DNA from: Phycisphaeraceae bacterium
Lineage (GTDB): Bacteria > Planctomycetota > Phycisphaerae > Phycisphaerales > Phycisphaeraceae
Length of the DNA: 64,000 bases
Direction: 5' to 3'
NCBI GenBank assembly: GCA_028280965.1
Contig: JANQKT010000087.1
Location: 41,282-105,281 of the forward strand
Part shown: one piece after another, positions 27,090-36,949 of the stretch
Position numbering within the stretch: position 1 is the first letter of the stretch
Layout: each line of letters starts with the position of its first letter
Notes under the pieces: model-generated
What the model saw: only the letters and a program-made list of their open reading frames with translations
Databases searched by the model: none
Told to the model about the DNA's origin: nothing
Position numbers and translations under genes: made by a program

Positions 27090-28390
27090 GAATCGTTCAT
27101 CACGTCCTCGGCGGTCTGATCCCCGTCGTCGACCCGGTGTTGCTGGAGGATGTGGCTCTCGACGATCCGCCAGCCATCGCCGCGCGGCGCGACGGTATAG
27201 ATCGCCTCGAACGCGTTGGTCCGGGCGTGCGTGTGGCCGAAGTGCGTGACCACGCCGTCGACCTGCCACGAGGCTTTGACAAGAAACGAACCTACCTCCT
27301 CGTCGGGCGGGGTTGTGGCGTTCGACTCAAAGTTACCCATCAACTCCATCGACTGCATCTCAACCCGCACGACCTTCGATACCGCGCCGTTTTCTTCCAG
27401 CACGATTAGCGACCGGTACACGTCGTTATAAATCGTCTCGAGCATCGGGCCATCGACGCTCTGCGCGAGGGCATCGTACACCGCGCCCTCGTCGGTGTAG
27501 TCGAACGCCCGGTAGATGTTGCGGTGCAGCGACTCGAAGATCGCCAGGGCCTCCGCGTCGCTCGGCGGAGTGTGCGAAGGCGTGTGCTCGATCCGGATGC
27601 TGCCGACGGGCAGCGTGACCGCGCCGAGCAAAGCCCCGGCCGTGAGCGCGGCCCACCGGCCCCGCGGTTGCCGCTGCCACAACACGGCCGCCACGCACAG
27701 GCCGATCAGCGTGATCACGATCGACAACACGGGGACGCGCAGCCATCGGCGCTCAATCGTCACGGACGCGTCGAAGCCCGCGGGCAGGCCCGAGGCCGCC
27801 TCGCTGTGCCAGGTGTAGCTCGGCTCGGCGGGGGTCAGGAGCACGATCTGCTGCCGCCCTTCGCCCTCGACCAGCGCGACGACCTGCAGGCCCTCGCCTT
27901 CGTGGATCGGCTCACCGTCCGCGTCGTACTGGTTGGCGAAGACCGTCCAGTCGATCGACACCCGACGGGGCTCGCCCTTTGTCTCGTAGCGGGCGACGAA
28001 CTTGAGCGTGCCCTGCTCGAGCACCTGCGCCTCGGGGAACCGCCGGGCTGGCTGGCGGGAGTTGCTCATCTTCACAACCGGCGCGAGGACGGTCGGAGGG
28101 ACGGTGGTGCCATCAATCCTCACCGGGCAACGCTCCGCGAACACCGGCGCGATCAACCGCGCCAGATCCTCCGGCTCCATCCGGTCCATCTCGACCGGCG
28201 ACATCCCATCAAACACCGCGAGCTTCGCATCCTTTGCAGGGATGCTGACGATCAGCTCGACCGCCTGGTTGTCGATGCCGGCCTGGAACGTGACCTGCGG
28301 GAACTCGTCGGCGAGGTGCGCGTGGGTCGGCGGGGCGTGCAGCAGCACGAGACCAATCAGCACGAACAGCCATCCGGGCCGGAATCGCAT
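27086..28390 (-). CDS. Membrane-anchored secreted hypothetical protein
   Basis: Signal peptide MRFRPGWLFVLIGLVLLHAPPTHA; TM VPVLSIVITLIGLCVAAVLW; overlaps the ATPase gene, operon-like. Confidence 0.78.
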   Translation of the reverse strand: MRFRPGWLFVLIGLVLLHAPPTHAHLADEFPQVTFQAGIDNQAVELIVSIPAKDAKLAVFDGMSPVEMDRMEPEDLARLIAPVFAERCPVRIDGTTVPPTVLAPVVKMSNSRQPARRFPEAQVLEQGTLKFVARYETKGEPRRVSIDWTVFANQYDADGEPIHEGEGLQVVALVEGEGRQQIVLLTPAEPSYTWHSEAASGLPAGFDASVTIERRWLRVPVLSIVITLIGLCVAAVLWQRQPRGRWAALTAGALLGAVTLPVGSIRIEHTPSHTPPSDAEALAIFESLHRNIYRAFDYTDEGAVYDALAQSVDGPMLETIYNDVYRSLIVLEENGAVSKVVRVEMQSMELMGNFESNATTPPDEEVGSFLVKASWQVDGVVTHFGHTHARTNAFEAIYTVAPRGDGWRIVESHILQQHRVDDGDQTAEDVMNDS

Positions 28391-28948
28391 CGCGGTATGG
28401 TAGGCCAATCCCGCCACAAAACCCGGGCGCGGCGTCTCCGCCGAACCCGGGGTTGGGTTTTAACCATCTGCTCTTGACTTGCCAAAGAACACGGCCCAGA
28501 CCATCCGGGCCGAACGCCGCTGAGCCGATCGCTCGGGTCAGGGACGAATAAAGCGCAAAACCCCTGTGGGGGAAGCTGCCGCGCTGCCTGGTTGTGGGGG
28601 CGGAAGCGGGGGTCAGGCTTTGCGATAGCCGCGTTCAAAACCGCGGTCTCGCATGGCCGGTGAATTCGCCGCGCGATTGGCGACGGTTCCCGCTGGGCAC
28701 GGCCGGCCTAAGAACTGGCCGACGTGCCAAACACCACCAGGCAGCAGCGCACTGAGGAGGCGCTGTAGGTGAATCGAGATTGGGTGCTGCCTGGGGCTCA
28801 TCGTTGAATCCGGTTGGGGGCTACGTGCCCGTGTGTGCCCGAACCATATCGGCGGATCGCGGCGGATGCAACAGCTTTTCCCGCATTTTGCGGAAGTTTT
28901 GCAGTTCACCGCGCGTAAGTCTTGTGTTGACAGGTTTTGGTGGGTTGG

Positions 28949-29033
28949 TTTGGAACCACAGATACACACCGATGCACATCGGTCAATCCAGACAATTCCT
29001 ATCTGTGTTCATCCGTGTGCGTCTATGGTTTCA
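28949..29033. repeat. Inverted repeat, family D (ACCACAGA...CACACNGAT)
   Basis: ttggaaccacagatacacaccgatg ... catccgtgtgcgtctatggtttca; overlaps the stop codon of the next gene. Related: 33088-33175, 43901-43984, 46914-47014. Confidence 0.85.
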
Positions 29034-30122
29034 CGCCTTCCCAAACCGGTAGTGCGACACGCCCCATTCGCTCCCGCCCGCGTAGCCCCACAGCTCGGCG
29101 CAGGCCATGAAGAAGATCCGCCAGCGTTGCAGCCAGACCTTTGCGCTGGCTCGGCCGTAGGTCTGTTCGAACAGCGGCAGGATCAGCGAACGCGCCTGGT
29201 CGGTGTTGCTCAGCCAGGCCTCCGCGGTCTTCTGGTAGTGCGTGCCGTCCTGCCGCCAGTCCTGTTCACAGGCCAGGTGCTTGTCGAAGCGGGGCAAGTA
29301 AGTGTGGGCCGGCATGATCCCGCCGGTGAAGAAGTGCCGGCCCATCCAGTTGCTCTGGCCGGCTTCCTCGAAGAGGTACGTGAACCGCCGGTGGCTGAAG
29401 ACGTGTACGAACAGCCGGCCGTCGTCCTTGAGCCAGCCCGCGACGCGGCGCATCAGCTCGCGGTGGTTGGCCATGTGCTCGAACATCTCGACGCTGACGA
29501 CGCGGTCGAAGACGCGGTCGGTTTCGAAAGTGTTGATGTCGGAGGTGACGACGCTGACGTTGCCAAGCCCCAGTTCGCCCGCCCGGCCGAGGATATACGC
29601 GCGCTGGGAGGCCGAGTTGGAGACCGCGGTGATCCGCGCCGCCGGGTGGTGCTCGGCCATCCACAGCGTCAGCGAGCCCCAGCCGCAGCCGAGCTCGAGG
29701 ATATCCATCCCATCCGCGAGTTGGGCACGCTCGCAGACGAGCGCGAGCGCCGCGTCCTCCGCCTGATTGAGCGAACGCACACCATCCGCCCACGTGCAGC
29801 CGGAGTACTTCAGCCGGTGGCCGAGGCAGTGCTTGTAAAACGCGGCGGGGACCTCGTAGTGCTGGCGGTTCGCGTCCGTGGTCTTCACCGCGATCGGCCC
29901 GGCGGAGAGTTTCTCGCGCAGCGCGGCGGTGCGCTGTTCGACCGCGTCGTCACCGCCCGCGCCTTCCTGCTCTAGGCGCTCGGTCAGCAGCCGCCGAATG
30001 CCCCGGCGGATCAGCGCGTCCGGAACCCAGCCCCGCTCGGCCAGGCCCATCAGCCCGCCCTCACGGCCGGTGTCGCGCGGCCGTTGGTCGGCCCGCGCCA
30101 TGTCTGTTGATGCGCTGGTCAT
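29031..30122 (-). CDS. Cyclopropane-fatty-acyl-phospholipid synthase-like SAM methyltransferase
   Basis: HYEVPAAFYKHCLGHRLKYSGCTW, DILELGCGWGSLTLWMAEHHPAARITAVSNSASQRAYI, VVSVEMFEHMANHRELMRRVAGWL. Confidence 0.92.
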   Translation of the reverse strand: MTSASTDMARADQRPRDTGREGGLMGLAERGWVPDALIRRGIRRLLTERLEQEGAGGDDAVEQRTAALREKLSAGPIAVKTTDANRQHYEVPAAFYKHCLGHRLKYSGCTWADGVRSLNQAEDAALALVCERAQLADGMDILELGCGWGSLTLWMAEHHPAARITAVSNSASQRAYILGRAGELGLGNVSVVTSDINTFETDRVFDRVVSVEMFEHMANHRELMRRVAGWLKDDGRLFVHVFSHRRFTYLFEEAGQSNWMGRHFFTGGIMPAHTYLPRFDKHLACEQDWRQDGTHYQKTAEAWLSNTDQARSLILPLFEQTYGRASAKVWLQRWRIFFMACAELWGYAGGSEWGVSHYRFGKA

Positions 30123-30916
30123 GCCCGCTCACCCCGCTTCGGCAGCCACGGGAAGAACGCGCTGGTTTCGCGTTGGTATTGCCTGTATGCCTCGCCCTTG
30201 CTCTGCACCGCGCGCATCTCGGTGTAGGGGATGCCGGTCACGAATACGAGGAACAGCCCCATGACCAAAGGCCCGAGCAGTGCGGCGTATCCGATCGACG
30301 TGGCAAACGTCGCCCCGATCGCGAGGTAGGCGAACCAGTGCAGCCACTCGAAGAAGTAGTTGGGGTGGCGTGAGTATCGCCAGAGGCCTTGCTTGCAGAC
30401 CTGGCCGGTATTGGCTGGGTCACGCTTGAAATCGGCGAGTTGTTTGTCAGCGAGGGCTTCGCCCCCGATGGCGACAAGCCAGATCGCGATGCCCACTGGC
30501 AAGCGCCAGCCGACCGGCCCATCGAACGACATCGCCGCGACCATGGGCATCAGAAAGAGCACGACGAAGATTGCCTGTATCTGGAAGAAAACAAAGAACG
30601 CCAGCGGGGCCTTCTCGCCGTAATGCCGACGCATGTGCGCGTACCGGCCGTCCTCTTCCTTGCCGTGGACACGCTTAAAGAGATACCACGCTAAGCGCAG
30701 TGCCCACACCGCGCCAAGGATCGCGACCCAGACACGCCGCTGGAACACGCCGTCGAGCATCACCGCCGCGAGGATCACACCCAGGCCGATGAAAAACGCC
30801 CAGGCGACATCGACATGGCTCGCGTTGCCGATGCGGTGGCAGAACCACCACACACCAACAAACGCCACCGCCGCGATGGCCCATGCCCACACCAGCCATA
30901 GCCAGGGCTCGGTCAT
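30119..30916 (-). CDS. DUF1295 family membrane protein (steroid 5-alpha-reductase-like)
   Basis: GLWRYSRHPNYFFEWLHWFAYLAIG; multiple TMs; ATGA overlaps with both neighbours. Confidence 0.9.
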   Translation of the reverse strand: MTEPWLWLVWAWAIAAVAFVGVWWFCHRIGNASHVDVAWAFFIGLGVILAAVMLDGVFQRRVWVAILGAVWALRLAWYLFKRVHGKEEDGRYAHMRRHYGEKAPLAFFVFFQIQAIFVVLFLMPMVAAMSFDGPVGWRLPVGIAIWLVAIGGEALADKQLADFKRDPANTGQVCKQGLWRYSRHPNYFFEWLHWFAYLAIGATFATSIGYAALLGPLVMGLFLVFVTGIPYTEMRAVQSKGEAYRQYQRETSAFFPWLPKRGERA

Positions 30917-32205
30917 GACACCACCTGAATCGGCTCGACGACAGTCGGCGGGTCGGTGCAGCCCGGCCGGCGGACCTCGAACTGCGCCAGCCCGATGTTG
31001 CCCTCGATGAACCCGCCCTCGCAGTAGGCGAGATAAAACTCCCACAGCCGGACCAGCTCGCGCGGGTAGCCGCGTTCGAGCACGTGCTCGCGGGCGTGAT
31101 GCAGGTTGTCCGCCCAGCGCCGCAGCGTCGTGGCGTAGTGTGGGCCGAGCTCTTCAAAGTGCGTCATCGAGAGGTCGCTGGACGCGGTCATCGCGTTGCG
31201 CAGCACGCCGATGGCCGGGATGCACGAGCCCGGGAAGATGTACTTCTTGATGAAGTCCACGCACTTGCGTGCTGACTCGTAACGGGCATCCGGGATCGTG
31301 ATCGTCTGGATGATGCCCCGGCCGGTGGGCTTGAGCAAGGCGGAGCACTTGTCAAAAAACGCGCCGTAATACTGATGGCCGACCGCCTCGATCATCTCGA
31401 CGCTGACCAGCTTGTCGTACTGCCCTTCCAATTCGCGGTAGTCACGCAGCAGGAGCCTGACGCGATCGCCCAGCCCGCGCTCGGCGATGAGCTTCGCGGT
31501 GTAGTCGTGCTGCTGCCTGCTCAGCGTTGTCGTCGTCACCCGGCAGCCGGTGCGCTCGGCGGCCCGCAGCGCGAGTGCGCCCCAGCCTGTTCCGATCTCA
31601 AGCAGGTGCTGGTCCGGCGTCAGGCCGAGCTTATCGATCAGCCGGTCGAGCTTGGCGTGTTGTGCGTCGATCAGCGGCGTGTCCGGTGAGTCAAACACGG
31701 CGCAGGAATAGCAGAGCGTTGGGTCGAGCAGCAGCTCGAAGAAGTCGTTGCCCAGGTCGTAGTGCGCCGCGATGTTGCCGCGGCTACCAGTGCGCGTATT
31801 GCGTCTGAGTGCGTGGCCGAGCCGGAGCAGCGCCCCGCCGACCCGGACCGACAGGCGGTCCATCTCGTCGGAGAGCGCGAGGTTGCGGGCGAAGACGCGG
31901 ACCAGCGCGGTCAGGTCGTCGCAATCCCACAGGCCGTGGACGTAGCCCTCCGCGGCGCGCAGGTGCCCGCCGAGCACGGCGTCGCGGTAAAAACGCGGGT
32001 GGCGGACGGTGATCGTGCAGCGCGGGCTCCTGGCCGTGTGCGCGACGCCAAAGGTTCGCCGCCCGCCATTGTCGAGCAGCGTGACCTGCGCGTCGTCGAT
32101 GCGTGCGAGCTGGCCGAGCAGCAGCGACCGGCAGGCGCGGTCGGCCAGGCCCGGCCGATCGGACGCGGGCAGCGAGCGGGATGCGGGGATGATGGACGTA
32201 GACAT
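30913..32205 (-). CDS. Cyclopropane-fatty-acyl-phospholipid synthase
   Basis: NIAAHYDLGNDFFELLLDPTLCYSCAVF, HLLEIGTGWGALALRAAERTGCRVTTTTLSRQQHDY, VSVEMIEAVGHQYYGAFFDKCSALLKPTG, FIKKYIFPGSCIPAI. Confidence 0.95.
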   Translation of the reverse strand: MSTSIIPASRSLPASDRPGLADRACRSLLLGQLARIDDAQVTLLDNGGRRTFGVAHTARSPRCTITVRHPRFYRDAVLGGHLRAAEGYVHGLWDCDDLTALVRVFARNLALSDEMDRLSVRVGGALLRLGHALRRNTRTGSRGNIAAHYDLGNDFFELLLDPTLCYSCAVFDSPDTPLIDAQHAKLDRLIDKLGLTPDQHLLEIGTGWGALALRAAERTGCRVTTTTLSRQQHDYTAKLIAERGLGDRVRLLLRDYRELEGQYDKLVSVEMIEAVGHQYYGAFFDKCSALLKPTGRGIIQTITIPDARYESARKCVDFIKKYIFPGSCIPAIGVLRNAMTASSDLSMTHFEELGPHYATTLRRWADNLHHAREHVLERGYPRELVRLWEFYLAYCEGGFIEGNIGLAQFEVRRPGCTDPPTVVEPIQVVS

Positions 32206-32268
32206 GGTGGGCAGGCAGCAGGATAGCCCCACCCCGTCGGCGGGTCACATCATTCATTTCGTTCGCGC

Positions 32269-33069
32269 TCACGCCTCGGATTCAGCCGCCCGCCATTTCG
32301 GGTGCGGCACGAACGGCACGCGTTTGAGCCAGAGCCGCAGCGCGTGCCAGTAGATCGCCGCGATGACCTTGACCGTGACCAACGGGTACTTGAGCAGCAT
32401 GAGGTTCAGCCGAGTCGTCGTGATCGGCTGCCGTGTCATCGACAGCGAAGCGTCGAAGACGCGTCGGCCGGTCTCGGGGTCGAGGTTCTTCATGCTGACG
32501 ACGAGCCGCTCACCCGGCGTGCTAAACCGCCAGTCGTAGTCGTGGTCCATGGGCATGAAGGGGGAGACGTGGAAGTTTTTTTTGAACTGGAAACGCAGGG
32601 CGCTTTCGGGGATCTGTTTTGATCCGGGTGCTGAAGCGCCCTCCGCCGGGAGGACGTAGGCGTGGCGTTCGCCCCAGGGGGTGTTGTGGATCTCGACGAC
32701 GATCGTATCGAGGGCCTGGCCGTCCTCGGCGTAGCAGTAGAAGAACGTCGCGGGGTTCATCACGTAGCCGAAGTACCGCAGGTGTGCGTGCATGACGACG
32801 CGCCCGCCCGGGCGTCGGCCGGTCTGTTCTTCGACCTTGTCGAGCACGGCATCCTTGATTGATTTGCGGGGGTCACCGAAGTGGTCCTTGCGCAGCAGGC
32901 AGGCGAGGTTGAAGCGGTTGACCGACCAGAGCAGCTTGCCGAAACCGTTGAAGACGGTGTCCAGCTCATCGAGGTCCAGCGCGAGCATGAACATGCGGTA
33001 CGACAGCGCGTGGGGTTTGGGCTCGAACCGCCGGTGCCGGACAACGCCCTGATAGATGGCTGAGTTCAC
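32269..33069 (-). CDS. DUF1365 family protein
   Basis: [79 protein letters not shown]. Confidence 0.94.
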   Translation of the reverse strand: MNSAIYQGVVRHRRFEPKPHALSYRMFMLALDLDELDTVFNGFGKLLWSVNRFNLACLLRKDHFGDPRKSIKDAVLDKVEEQTGRRPGGRVVMHAHLRYFGYVMNPATFFYCYAEDGQALDTIVVEIHNTPWGERHAYVLPAEGASAPGSKQIPESALRFQFKKNFHVSPFMPMDHDYDWRFSTPGERLVVSMKNLDPETGRRVFDASLSMTRQPITTTRLNLMLLKYPLVTVKVIAAIYWHALRLWLKRVPFVPHPKWRAAESEA

Positions 33070-33087
33070 GTGTTAATCATAGTTCGG

Positions 33088-33175
33088 GTTTGGAACCACA
33101 GACGTACACAGATCCACACGGATCAAAACATGCAGGGTTGATCCGTGTGGATCTGTGTACGTCTGTGGTTTCAAA
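33088..33175. repeat. Inverted repeat, family D
   Basis: ggtttggaaccacagacgtacacagatccacacggatcaa ... ttgatccgtgtggatctgtgtacgtctgtggtttcaaa, very long near-perfect arms. Confidence 0.93.
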
Positions 33176-33181
33176 AACGCA

Positions 33182-34429
33182 TCACAAAGACAGCCCGAAT
33201 GGCTCGACCGCGCGGAGCGCGCTGGCGACGCCGTCTTCGTGGAATCCGTACCGCCAGTACGCGCCGCAGAAGCTGGTGCGGTTCTGGTGGTTGATGTTGT
33301 CGAACAGGTCGTGAGCGGCCTTACGCTCGGGCATGAACACCGGGTGCTCGTAAGGCACGCGGGCGATGACTTGTTCGGGATCGATCGTGCCCTCGTCGTT
33401 GAGCGTTACGCAGAGCGTCCTGGGTGCATCAAGCCCCTGGAGGATGTTCATGTTGTAGGTCAGGACAACGGGGCGATCATCTTCTTCCGGCACGCGGTAG
33501 TTCCACGCCGCCCAGCAGGCCCTGCGCTTGGGCAGCACGCGCTCGTCGGTGTGCAGGATAGCGAGGTTCGGCTGGTAGGGGATCGACGAGAGTGCTTCGT
33601 ATTCGTTGCCGGTCGTGCCGCGCCCGAGGATGCGCAGCGCCTGGTCGCTGTGGCAGCCGAGGATGATGTGATCGAAACGCTGGTTGGCTTCGCGTGGCGT
33701 GTCGAGCTCGATGTGGTCATCAAACCGGCGGGCCGCGGTGACCGGCTCGCTCAGGCGGATGCGGTCGGCGAACGGGCGGGTCAGCGCGGCCATGTAGGTG
33801 CGCGACCCGCCGACGACCGTGCGCCACTGCGGGCGGTCCCAGACGTTGAGCATGCCGTGGTTGCGGAAGAACTCCGCCATGAACCGCATCGGGAACTGTG
33901 CCACCTTCCGGGGGTCGGCGGACCAGATCGACGCGGCGATGGGGACGAGGTATTTGTCGTAAAAGTACTCGCCCAGGCCGTGGTGCCCGACGAACTCGCG
34001 CATCGTGGTCCGGTCGTCACCCGACTCCGCGAAGGCCCTGGCGAGCCTGTTGAACCGCAGGATGTCACGGAGCATGCCGAGGAACCTGGGGCTGGCGAGG
34101 TTGCGCTTCTGAGCGAACAGGCCGGTGATCGACCCGCCGTTGTATTCGAGACCGGTCTGATCACAGGCGACGGAGAAGCTCATGGTCGATGCGCGCGATT
34201 CGACGCCGAGCCGGTCGAGCAGCCTGATGAAGTTCGGGTAAGTCCAGTCGTTGAAGACGATGAAGCCGGTATCGACGGGATAGGATTGGCCACCGATCGT
34301 GACGTCGAGCGTGTTGGTGTGTCCGCCGACGTACGAGGCCTTGTCGAAGACGGTCAGCTCGTGCCGGCCGTGCAGCAGAAACGCCGCGGTCATCGCGCTG
34401 ATGCCGGTGCCGACGATCGCGATGCGCAT
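33182..34429 (-). CDS. FAD-dependent oxidoreductase (amine oxidase-like)
   Basis: RIAIVGTGISAMTAAFLLHGRHELTVFDKASYVGGHTNTLDV dinucleotide-binding motif; PVDTGFIVFNDWTYPNFIRLLDRLGV. Confidence 0.93.
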   Translation of the reverse strand: MRIAIVGTGISAMTAAFLLHGRHELTVFDKASYVGGHTNTLDVTIGGQSYPVDTGFIVFNDWTYPNFIRLLDRLGVESRASTMSFSVACDQTGLEYNGGSITGLFAQKRNLASPRFLGMLRDILRFNRLARAFAESGDDRTTMREFVGHHGLGEYFYDKYLVPIAASIWSADPRKVAQFPMRFMAEFFRNHGMLNVWDRPQWRTVVGGSRTYMAALTRPFADRIRLSEPVTAARRFDDHIELDTPREANQRFDHIILGCHSDQALRILGRGTTGNEYEALSSIPYQPNLAILHTDERVLPKRRACWAAWNYRVPEEDDRPVVLTYNMNILQGLDAPRTLCVTLNDEGTIDPEQVIARVPYEHPVFMPERKAAHDLFDNINHQNRTSFCGAYWRYGFHEDGVASALRAVEPFGLSL

Positions 34430-34449
34430 GAGTCAGGCTCCGGCAGGCA

Positions 34450-34545
34450 GGGGGACAGGCATCCATGCCTGTCATAGTCGTGTTCGACTTTGTCTCTTCG
34501 CTCGGGCCTTCGGCCCGATTGACAGGCAAGAATGCCTGTCCCCCC
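34450..34545. repeat. Inverted repeat, family C (GACAGGCATNNATGCCTGTC)
   Basis: gggggacaggcatccatgcctgtc ... gacaggcaagaatgcctgtccccc; each arm is itself palindromic. Confidence 0.92.
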
Positions 34546-34552
34546 AATCCTA

Positions 34553-35749
34553 TCATGCGGTCCCGCCGGCTTTGCGTGCGATGCTCTCGCTGGCCTTCTT
34601 GCCGAGTTCATCGAGCTTGTCGGTCGCGTCGTGGGCCTTCTTGCTGAGGACATCGGTCGCATCGTGCGCCTTTTTGCTCAGGGCATCGCTCGCGTCGTGG
34701 GCTTTCTGGCCGAGCGTGCTCGCGATGCTGGACTTCTTTTTCGGCGCCGCGATGTGGTCGGGGCGGGCGTCGGCCGCGGCCTCGGCCATGGAGAGAGCGC
34801 CTTCTTTAACCCGGTTGGCCACAAGCTTCTTCTCGGGCACGCCGCGGAGGTCCCAGATCAGGCCGGTCCAGCTCATCGCCTTGAGGATGTAGTAGGTGAT
34901 GTCGATCTCGTACCAGTAGAAGCCCTGCCTTGTGGAGGACTGGTAGTGGTGGTGGTTGTTGTGCCAGCCCTCGCCGAGGGTGAGCAGGGCGAGCCAGAAG
35001 TTGTTGCGCGAGTCGTCGCCGGTCTTGTAGCGCTGCTTGCCGTACTTGTGGCTCAGCGAGTTGATCGTGTAGGTGCCGTGGTAGGTCAGGACGGTGGAGA
35101 CGAAGAAGCCCCAGACGAAGACCTGCCAGCCGGAGGTGTTCAGGCCGATCGCCTGGAGCAGCACGCCAAGGCCGAAGAGGGCCAGCGCAAAGCCCGCGTA
35201 GACGATCGTGTCGAAGCGGTCGATGAAGCGCAGCTCGGGGTACTTGGCCAGGTCATGCACGGACTTCTGGTTGGTGCCGAAGGCGGCCTCGGTGGTGAAC
35301 CAGAACATGTGCGACCAGAGCATGCCGTGCTGCTTGGGCGAGTGCAGGTCTGGGTGCTCGTCGCTGTGGCGGTGGTGGTGGCGGTGGTGGGCGGCCCACC
35401 ACAGCGGCCCGCGCTGGATCGCGGTCAGGCCCCAGACGGCCATGACGAACTGGAAGGCCCGGCTGGTCTTGAAGGTCTTGTGCGAGAAGTAGCGGTGGTA
35501 GAAGCCGGTGATCGCGAACATGCGGGCGAAGTAGAGCCCGACACAGACCGCCACCGCCGTCCACGAGATGCCGACCAGCAGGACCAGCAGGCAGGCGGCG
35601 TGCATCGCGAAGTAGGGCATGTTCCGCAGCCACTCGACCTTCTTCGGGCCGGGCAGCTCGATCTGCTTGACCGACGCCGCGCCGTCGAAAAACTGACAGA
35701 CGGCCCGGCCGATGGCCCGGAGCGAAGCGCGCAACGAATTCAAAAGCAT
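34553..35749 (-). CDS. Fatty acid desaturase (acyl-CoA delta-9 type) with repetitive Lys/Ala-rich C-terminal tail
   Basis: Three His boxes: HRYFSH, HHRHHH, EGWHNNHH; C-terminal KKAHDATDVLSKKAHDATDKLDELGKKA. Confidence 0.95.
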   Translation of the reverse strand: MLLNSLRASLRAIGRAVCQFFDGAASVKQIELPGPKKVEWLRNMPYFAMHAACLLVLLVGISWTAVAVCVGLYFARMFAITGFYHRYFSHKTFKTSRAFQFVMAVWGLTAIQRGPLWWAAHHRHHHRHSDEHPDLHSPKQHGMLWSHMFWFTTEAAFGTNQKSVHDLAKYPELRFIDRFDTIVYAGFALALFGLGVLLQAIGLNTSGWQVFVWGFFVSTVLTYHGTYTINSLSHKYGKQRYKTGDDSRNNFWLALLTLGEGWHNNHHHYQSSTRQGFYWYEIDITYYILKAMSWTGLIWDLRGVPEKKLVANRVKEGALSMAEAAADARPDHIAAPKKKSSIASTLGQKAHDASDALSKKAHDATDVLSKKAHDATDKLDELGKKASESIARKAGGTA

Positions 35750-35887
35750 GGAGCGATTCCTTGGGGAGGAAACGCATTATAGCTCGGCAGAATCCCGGCG
35801 TTTCGCATAGTAATCCGCGCGCACGGCGTTCAGCCCGGCTCGGGAGGGCGGATCAAAATCTGATCGCGCGGTTGATCCCCCGTGGCG

Positions 35888-36787
35888 CTACGCGACGCCG
35901 TTGTTGTGGTTGTTCTTCGCGAGGTGCGCCGCCAGGAGCCCGCGTGAGAAAATCGTGAGCTCGTTCATGGAGTTCGCGGCGTAGAGGTTGGGGTGCGGGG
36001 GGCGGGGCATCTGGTCGGCGGCGTGCCGGCCGCCGACCATCAGCGGGGCGGGCAGGTGCGCCAGCCGCTGGGCGAGCGTGGAGAGCGGGGCGGTGCGCGA
36101 GGCCGATGGCTCGGCGGTCATCGAGCACCAGACCAGCGACGCGCCCTCGCGCTCGGCGACGGCGACGAACTGGTCCCACGGCGTGTTCGCCCCCAGGTTC
36201 AGCTCCCGCCAGCCCTGCTCGGCCAGCACCAGCGAGATGCACAGCGACGGGATCAGGTGGATATCGCCCGGCGGGGCCCCGCCGACCGCCAGCGGCCGGT
36301 CCTCAGGCGGGTAGGGGACCAGCGTGTGCAGGTAGCCCAGCGTGCGGATGCAGATGTCCGTCGCCCGGTGCTCGATCCCCACGCCGTCGGGGTTGTTGTG
36401 CCACAGCTCGCCGATGCGGGCCATCGCGGTGCGCAGCGGCCCGTCGATGAGCTCCGCCAGGCCGTGGCCGGCCAGGTACAGCCCGGTCACCGCGGCGATG
36501 AACTGCTTGTCCTTGCCGCGGGTTAGCAGGTCGTGGAACTGCTCGCCCAGCTGGCCCGTATCCGACCGGCCGGTGATGTCGTCTGACGCGGTCAGCCCGA
36601 GCACCGATGGGTCGCTGACGGTGTAGCCCCGCTGGCGGACAAACCGGACCGCCTCGGGCAGCTCGATCCGCCGGTGGCCCCCGGCCGTACGCGACACCGA
36701 GATCTGCCCGTCATCGATCCACCGTTTCAGCGACGACTCGCTGACTCCGATCGCCTGGCCGAGTTGTTTGGGGGAGAGATACTTCAA
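35888..36787 (-). CDS. Excisionase/MerR-type HTH regulator with cobalamin-binding domain (CarH/LitR-like)
   Basis: HTH YLSPKQLGQAIGVSESSLKRWIDDGQISVSRTAGGHRRI; W-x9-EH motif WHNNPDGVGIEH; B12-type GDIHLIP...LGANTPWDQFVAVA...MVGGRHA. TTG 36787 fits a TATAAT at 36812-36817; the track extends to 36940. Confidence 0.8.
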   Translation of the reverse strand: MKYLSPKQLGQAIGVSESSLKRWIDDGQISVSRTAGGHRRIELPEAVRFVRQRGYTVSDPSVLGLTASDDITGRSDTGQLGEQFHDLLTRGKDKQFIAAVTGLYLAGHGLAELIDGPLRTAMARIGELWHNNPDGVGIEHRATDICIRTLGYLHTLVPYPPEDRPLAVGGAPPGDIHLIPSLCISLVLAEQGWRELNLGANTPWDQFVAVAEREGASLVWCSMTAEPSASRTAPLSTLAQRLAHLPAPLMVGGRHAADQMPRPPHPNLYAANSMNELTIFSRGLLAAHLAKNNHNNGVA

Positions 36788-36949
36788 GGGCTCAGTCCAT
36801 GGACCCCGCCTATTATATCGGCCAGATCGTTCATATGAAAGTAAGGATAGGTCCGAATCAGGGCCGTATACAACATTATGGCCCATAAAAACGTTTAAAG
36901 TGTCTCCGGCCAGGGGCCTATCGGATGCTCCGATGGCCACGCACCGCCT

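Noticed and set aside
33088-33175. Family D/E repeats as a CRISPR array
   Set aside because: Single inverted pairs, no regularly spaced direct repeats with unique spacers, no cas genes.
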